A DNA stretch of 9,805 bases from the NCBI GenBank assembly GCA_009703445.1, contig WLGA01000033.1, forward strand, positions 1 through 9,805, given 5' to 3'. The notes beneath the pieces were generated by a model. That model was given only the letters and a program-made list of their open reading frames with translations, did no database searches and was not told the origin of the DNA. The stretch is from Actinomycetota bacterium. GTDB taxonomy: Bacteria; Actinomycetota; Actinomycetes; Actinomycetales; Microbacteriaceae. This document shows, one piece after another, positions 6,641 through 9,805 of this stretch (positions are counted from its first letter, which is position 1; each line of letters begins with the position of its first letter). A program made the translations under genes and the position numbers.

Positions 6641-7725
6641 AAACCGACCACATTTTCTTCGATGCCCGATTCATTAGATACGACCACCACGATGGCATCA
6701 GCCGTTTTTCGGCTGGTCTTTTTGCTGCGCTAAACCGTCGCACAAAAGTTACCGCGATAATCAGCGACACCCGTCAGCTACTTAAGTTGCCGCGCGGTTG
6801 CGACTACGTCCTTGCGAACGACCCAACCTCTATTCGTGAACTCCTTATTGCGCCAAAACTGAATCGAGCCGGTGCCAGCGTGGTCTTCTCACCGATGCAG
6901 ACCATGGGTTCTTGGTTTAGGCGCTACAAGCTGATTCTCACTCTGCACGACTTGATTTATTACCGTCACCCGGCGCCGCCACCGGAGTTCAACTGGTTGA
7001 TCAGAACCGGATGGCGCCTATTTCACATGGTTTATTGGCCGCAGCGGGTCTTTCTGAATCGTGCCGATGCAGTGGCGACCGTCTCCAAGACGTCTAAGCG
7101 GTTAATGCTTCAGCACAAACTGACCAAGCGTCCGGTTTCCGTCATCTACAACGCAGCGGGAACCTTCACCGATGATCAAGCCAACCGAGCCCCAAAGGTT
7201 CGCCCTCGCAGCGCTCAGCGCCTGGTCTACATGGGTTCATTCATGGACTACAAGAACGTTGAAGTGTTGATCGACGGCATGCAACACCTACCCGAGTATG
7301 AGCTGCACTTGCTGAGCCGAATCAAACCCGAGCGCAAGGCTGAGCTAGAGGCACGAGTCCGTGAGGGATTTGGAAAGGTCATTTTTCACAACGGTGTTTC
7401 CGAAGATGAATATCACAAGCAGCTAGACCAGGCCGTGGCTTTGGTGACGGGTTCACGCGACGAAGGCTTCGGCATTCCGTTGATCGAATCGATGTCTCGT
7501 GGAGTTCCTGTAGTCGTATCGGACATAGAAATTTTCCGTGAAATCGGTGGCGAAATCGCACTGTTTTTCGATCAAGAAGACCCTGCGGACTTCGCCAATC
7601 AAGTGCGAATGCTCGAATCAAACCCGGTATGGGTTGAACGAGGAACAGCTTCTCGCAAGCACGCTGAGCAGTTCAACTGGGATCGCTCCGCAGGTGACTT
7701 GATCGAGATGATTTCTCGCCTCTAG
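6637..7725 (+). CDS. glycosyltransferase, group 1 / GT4-like
   Basis: This 362-residue protein has a two-Rossmann (GT-B) layout. The N-terminal half includes DGISRFSAGLF (19-29), like the usual glycine-rich acceptor loop, and LTLHDLIYY (101-109). The C-terminal half starts at VYMGSFMDYKNVEVLI (197-212) and carries the nucleotide-sugar signature SRDEGFGIPLIESMSRGVPV (273-292), an EX7E-type motif with E276 and E284, then SDIEIFREIGG. It should transfer a sugar from an activated donor to an unknown acceptor, possibly in cell-envelope glycan or glycolipid synthesis. There is no signal peptide or clear membrane segment. The TTG start overlaps the preceding hydrolase stop within TTGA, indicating translational coupling. 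Its stop overlaps that of the convergent phosphatase gene. Confidence 0.92.
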   Translation: MKTDHIFFDARFIRYDHHDGISRFSAGLFAALNRRTKVTAIISDTRQLLKLPRGCDYVLANDPTSIRELLIAPKLNRAGASVVFSPMQTMGSWFRRYKLILTLHDLIYYRHPAPPPEFNWLIRTGWRLFHMVYWPQRVFLNRADAVATVSKTSKRLMLQHKLTKRPVSVIYNAAGTFTDDQANRAPKVRPRSAQRLVYMGSFMDYKNVEVLIDGMQHLPEYELHLLSRIKPERKAELEARVREGFGKVIFHNGVSEDEYHKQLDQAVALVTGSRDEGFGIPLIESMSRGVPVVVSDIEIFREIGGEIALFFDQEDPADFANQVRMLESNPVWVERGTASRKHAEQFNWDRSAGDLIEMISRL

Positions 7726-8321
7726 TGGCTTAAAGTTTGAGGCCTGTAGCTCGCGATAGACCAGCCAGACTCTGGGCTGTGCTCAAAGATGCTCAGGCAG
7801 GCATTGCCAAGGCGTTCGCCCTCGCGAGGGTACTCACCCTTGCTAACCAAGCGCAGCAGTGTCCTAATCAGCGCACCGTGTGACACGGTGAGCACACGTT
7901 TTCCTTCGTGGTGATCCAACAGTCGCTGGAGCAGAATCCAGGCACGGGCTTCCAATTGCTCAAGAGTTTCACCGCCCGGGACGTGATTGGTGTCGTTGTA
8001 TTTGGTTTTCCACTCTTCGTGAGACAAGCCCTCGGCCTCGCCGAAAGACCTTTCCAGCAAAAGCTCTTCGATAGAGACACCAGAGATGCCGATGGCTTCA
8101 CCGACCATAACGGCGGTGTCTCGGGCCCGGGAGAGGGGAGAGGAAAGGATTAGATCCCAAGCCTGACCATCGACGGCAGATTTTGCAATAACCTGGCCCG
8201 CGATCTGCGCCTGTTCGATGCCGGTCTCGTTCAGCGGGATATCCGTGACACCTTGAAGTCGGAAGTCAATATTCCAGTTAGTCTGCCCGTGGCGAAGCAG
8301 GCCGATGACAGTCTTAGTCAA
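7722..8321 (-). CDS. histidine phosphatase family protein (phosphoglycerate mutase-like)
   Basis: This 199-residue enzyme belongs to the branch-1 histidine phosphatases. LLRHGQTNWN (8-17) has H11, which forms the phospho-histidine. Arginines R65/R67 in SSPLSRARDTA (60-70), E90 in LLLERSFGEAEG, and H148 in VSHGA complete the active-site pocket. The length matches small broad-specificity phosphatases rather than the roughly 230-250-residue cofactor-dependent glycolytic mutase. The substrate may be a phosphorylated metabolite and cannot be fixed from sequence. The start is placed at TTG 8321 because GAGAGG (8334-8329) lies 7 nt upstream and the protein then begins MTKTVIGLLRHGQT, as is usual. 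The longer reading from 8381 would add 20 residues encoded inside the sirtuin gene. The two genes overlap by 8 nt. Confidence 0.92.
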   Translation of the reverse strand: MTKTVIGLLRHGQTNWNIDFRLQGVTDIPLNETGIEQAQIAGQVIAKSAVDGQAWDLILSSPLSRARDTAVMVGEAIGISGVSIEELLLERSFGEAEGLSHEEWKTKYNDTNHVPGGETLEQLEARAWILLQRLLDHHEGKRVLTVSHGALIRTLLRLVSKGEYPREGERLGNACLSIFEHSPESGWSIASYRPQTLSH

Positions 8322-9150
8322 TGAATAGCCTCTCGAGAACCAACGAGGTGTTGGCCTCAATCTTTGCGGTCGCAAGCTCATCCGCCTTGGTTTCGCCGAT
8401 GTTCACAATCACGATTACTTTGCCTGCGCGGGCGGCACGACGGGCAAATCGGAGCCCGGAATTCACCGTTAGTGAAGTGCCTGCGACGAGAAGCGCCTCA
8501 GCCTGATCAAGTTTTGCCATCGCGAACTCAACTCGCGACTGCGGCACGGATTCACCGAAGAAGACAACGTCCGGTTTCAAAACGCCATCGCAAATAGGGC
8601 AAACAGGGATGCGGAAATCGGCCGCAGCCTCGAGCTCGGCATCGCCATCCGGGGTGAATTCGTGGCTGGCATCTTTCTCGATGCTTGGGTTTAGTTCCTG
8701 GAGGAGTTCATCCATGCGAACTCGACTCATGGTTGCACCACATTTCATGCAACGAACGGTGTCGAGGCGACCGTGGAGGTCGATGACGTTCTTGGAGCCA
8801 GCGGCCTGATGCAAAGCATCGACATTTTGAGTGATGATGTTCTGCACCTGACCGAGGCTTTCGGCCGCGGCGAGCGCGAAGTGCCCGCCATTTGGTTTGG
8901 CGTCGGCAATTCGACTCCAACCGACATAACTGCGCGCCCAGTAACGAATTTGGGCCTGTTGCGAGCCCATGAATGTATCAAAGGTCATTGGGTGGCGGGC
9001 GACTCGACCTTGACCGCGATAGTCGGGGATCCCGGAATCCGTGCTGATTCCCGCACCGGTCAGCGCAATCACCAGTTTGCCGGCGAGTTTCTCGCGAGCG
9101 TACTCAACGCTGTAAAGAGCTGCTGCGCTGAGCGAGTCGGTGTTTTCCAT
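8314..9150 (-). CDS. NAD-dependent protein deacylase, sirtuin (Sir2 family)
   Basis: This 278-residue sirtuin removes acyl groups from protein lysines using NAD+. The NAD-binding signature GAGISTDSGIPDYR is at 32-45, TQNVDALH at 107-114, and the catalytic histidine is H126 in LHG. A zinc knuckle is formed by C134/C137 and C184/C187. FFGESVP (197-203) and GTSLTVNSG (224-232) follow. The unusually long insert between the cysteine pairs, ending in an acidic DGDAELE segment, and the VLKPDVVFFGE stretch recall class II (SIRT4-like) sirtuins rather than CobB. That subclass call is tentative. ATG 9150 is preferred to the adjacent GTG 9153 because the -10 element TAGACT ends 7 nt before it, implying a leaderless message. 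The phosphatase gene overlaps its 3' end. Confidence 0.95.
   Translation of the reverse strand: MENTDSLSAAALYSVEYAREKLAGKLVIALTGAGISTDSGIPDYRGQGRVARHPMTFDTFMGSQQAQIRYWARSYVGWSRIADAKPNGGHFALAAAESLGQVQNIITQNVDALHQAAGSKNVIDLHGRLDTVRCMKCGATMSRVRMDELLQELNPSIEKDASHEFTPDGDAELEAAADFRIPVCPICDGVLKPDVVFFGESVPQSRVEFAMAKLDQAEALLVAGTSLTVNSGLRFARRAARAGKVIVIVNIGETKADELATAKIEANTSLVLERLFID
8329..8334 (-). promoter_or_regulatory. ribosome-binding site fixing the phosphatase TTG start
   Basis: GAGAGG on the minus strand sits 7 nt before TTG 8321, within the last codons of the sirtuin gene. It explains how the phosphatase is translated from the shared message. Confidence 0.65.
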
Positions 9151-9157
9151 CACCTCA

Positions 9158-9163
9158 AGTCTA
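9158..9163 (-). promoter_or_regulatory. -10 element of the sirtuin gene (leaderless promoter)
   Basis: TAGACT on the minus strand ends 7 nt before ATG 9150, the same hexamer and nearly the same spacing as at metH. The GAGG between them would be only 2 nt from the ATG, too close to act as a normal ribosome-binding site. No -35 consensus is visible. Confidence 0.55.
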
Positions 9164-9216
9164 ACTTTTCTGCGTCACACCTCGTTCTGTCGTGGCAGGA
9201 TAAGTCTTTGAGCGCT

Positions 9217-9222
9217 AGGAGG
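9217..9222 (+). promoter_or_regulatory. consensus Shine-Dalgarno of the DNA methyltransferase gene
   Basis: A perfect AGGAGG lies 4 nt before ATG 9227. The spacing is slightly short, but the match is the best in the window and makes this start secure. It contrasts with the leaderless arrangement of the divergent sirtuin gene. Confidence 0.75.
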
Positions 9223-9226
9223 CCCG

Positions 9227-9805
9227 ATGATCAAATACCTTGGGTCCAAGCGCACCCTGATTCCGGTTCTGAGCCAGCTTGGCCAGGCCTCGGGCGCGAA
9301 GACGGCTCTAGACCTGTTCACCGGAACCACACGGGTGGCACAAGCGTTCAAGAAACTGGGTATGACCGTCACTGCCTCTGACGTGGCCTCATACGCCGAA
9401 TGTTTCGGCAAGACTTGGATCGAGCTCGACAGCGAAGCCGTAAACCGAGGCGAATTGGCCGAGGCGCTTGCCGAACTCGAGTCCCTTCCTGGGAAAGAGG
9501 GTTACTTCACCCAAAAGTTTTGCGTTGAGGCGCGTTACTTCCAACCAAAGAATGGCGAACGCGTAGACGCTATTCGCGAGCGCATTGAAACCGATTATCG
9601 CGATTCTTGGATGTACTACCCGCTGCTCACCAGCCTCATCCTCGGCGCCGATCGAGTCGACAGCACCACGGGCATTCAGATGGCTTTCTTGAAAGGCTGG
9701 GCTAGTCGCTCCGGCAACCGCCTCGAATTGCGCGACCCGGAACTGCTACCGGGTGTCGGTCGGTCGATCAGGGGAGACGCACTGGAGATAGTCAAGGACC
9801 TTCCA
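9227..9805 (+). CDS. adenine-specific DNA methyltransferase, partial (3' end beyond the window)
   Basis: The frame stays open for 193 codons to the last base of the window, so the C-terminal part is missing. The start MIKYLGSKRTLIPVL carries motif X (YLGSK) of D12-class N6-adenine methyltransferases. It is followed by the SAM-binding motif I DLFTGTTRVAQAF at 29-41 and an acidic residue in TASDVASYAE (49-58), as expected for motif II. The catalytic motif IV (DPPY-like) has not yet appeared; in this class it comes after a target-recognition region, so it may lie just beyond the edge. The visible middle (GYFTQKF, ARYFQPKNGERVDAIRERIE) fits such a region. The recognition site is unknown. No restriction endonuclease is seen in the window, so an orphan or regulatory methylase is possible, but the downstream side is not visible. 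Confidence 0.85.
   Translation, partial: MIKYLGSKRTLIPVLSQLGQASGAKTALDLFTGTTRVAQAFKKLGMTVTASDVASYAECFGKTWIELDSEAVNRGELAEALAELESLPGKEGYFTQKFCVEARYFQPKNGERVDAIRERIETDYRDSWMYYPLLTSLILGADRVDSTTGIQMAFLKGWASRSGNRLELRDPELLPGVGRSIRGDALEIVKDLP

Noticed and set aside
8322..8381. Longer phosphatase reading from 8381
   Set aside because: The extra 20 arginine-rich residues are unlike the family, which begins shortly before LLRHGQT, and the TTG at 8321 has a good ribosome-binding site.
8773..9381. 202-residue open frame on the plus strand over the sirtuin gene and methyltransferase start
   Set aside because: It covers two well-supported genes in other frames and its translation has no family features.
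1..9805. Mobile elements, CRISPR repeats, tRNA or rRNA genes, defence islands
   Set aside because: No terminal inverted repeats, spaced direct repeats, cloverleaf-like segments, transposase or nuclease cassette were found; nearly all DNA is assigned to ordinary genes.

Overview
The window looks like chromosomal DNA of an actinobacterium. The evidence is moderate-to-high GC, TTG starts, promoters of the form TAnnnT placed 6-8 nt before a start codon (leaderless transcripts), a cysteine-free type B L31, and the style of the MetH, MetF, sirtuin and methyltransferase proteins. My best guess is Microbacteriaceae, possibly a compact-genome aquatic lineage. That placement is an inference from protein style and tight gene packing, not a database match.

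Layout. The left edge (33-284, +) holds rpmE2. It is followed by a gene-free stretch (285-444) containing a run of hairpins and a strong, nearly symmetrical terminator that probably serves both rpmE2 and the convergent leftward unit. That leftward unit is metF followed 18-19 nt later by a DEDDh exonuclease (2110 down to 445, -). A 56-bp divergent promoter region separates metF from metH. Rightward from it run metH, an alpha/beta hydrolase and a family-4-like glycosyltransferase (2167-7725, +), with gaps or overlaps of 13 nt and -2 nt (start and stop overlap in TTGA). The glycosyltransferase meets a leftward pair head-on: sirtuin then histidine phosphatase (9150 down to 7722, -). The two convergent stop codons share one CTAG. 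Divergent from the sirtuin, and cut by the right edge, is an adenine-specific DNA methyltransferase (9227-9805+, +).

Function. metF (5,10-methylenetetrahydrofolate reductase) makes 5-methyl-THF, and metH (cobalamin-dependent methionine synthase) uses it to methylate homocysteine. Back-to-back placement of the two methionine-cycle enzymes over a shared promoter suggests joint control. The hydrolase and glycosyltransferase downstream of metH have no evident link to methionine and may only share its transcript. The sirtuin and phosphatase are translationally coupled.

I see no mobile element, CRISPR array, tRNA, rRNA or obvious defence cassette. Most of the window is ordinary core metabolism. 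The stretches that most deserve a second look are the hairpin-rich region after rpmE2, the divergent leaderless metF/metH promoters, and the truncated methyltransferase at the right edge.
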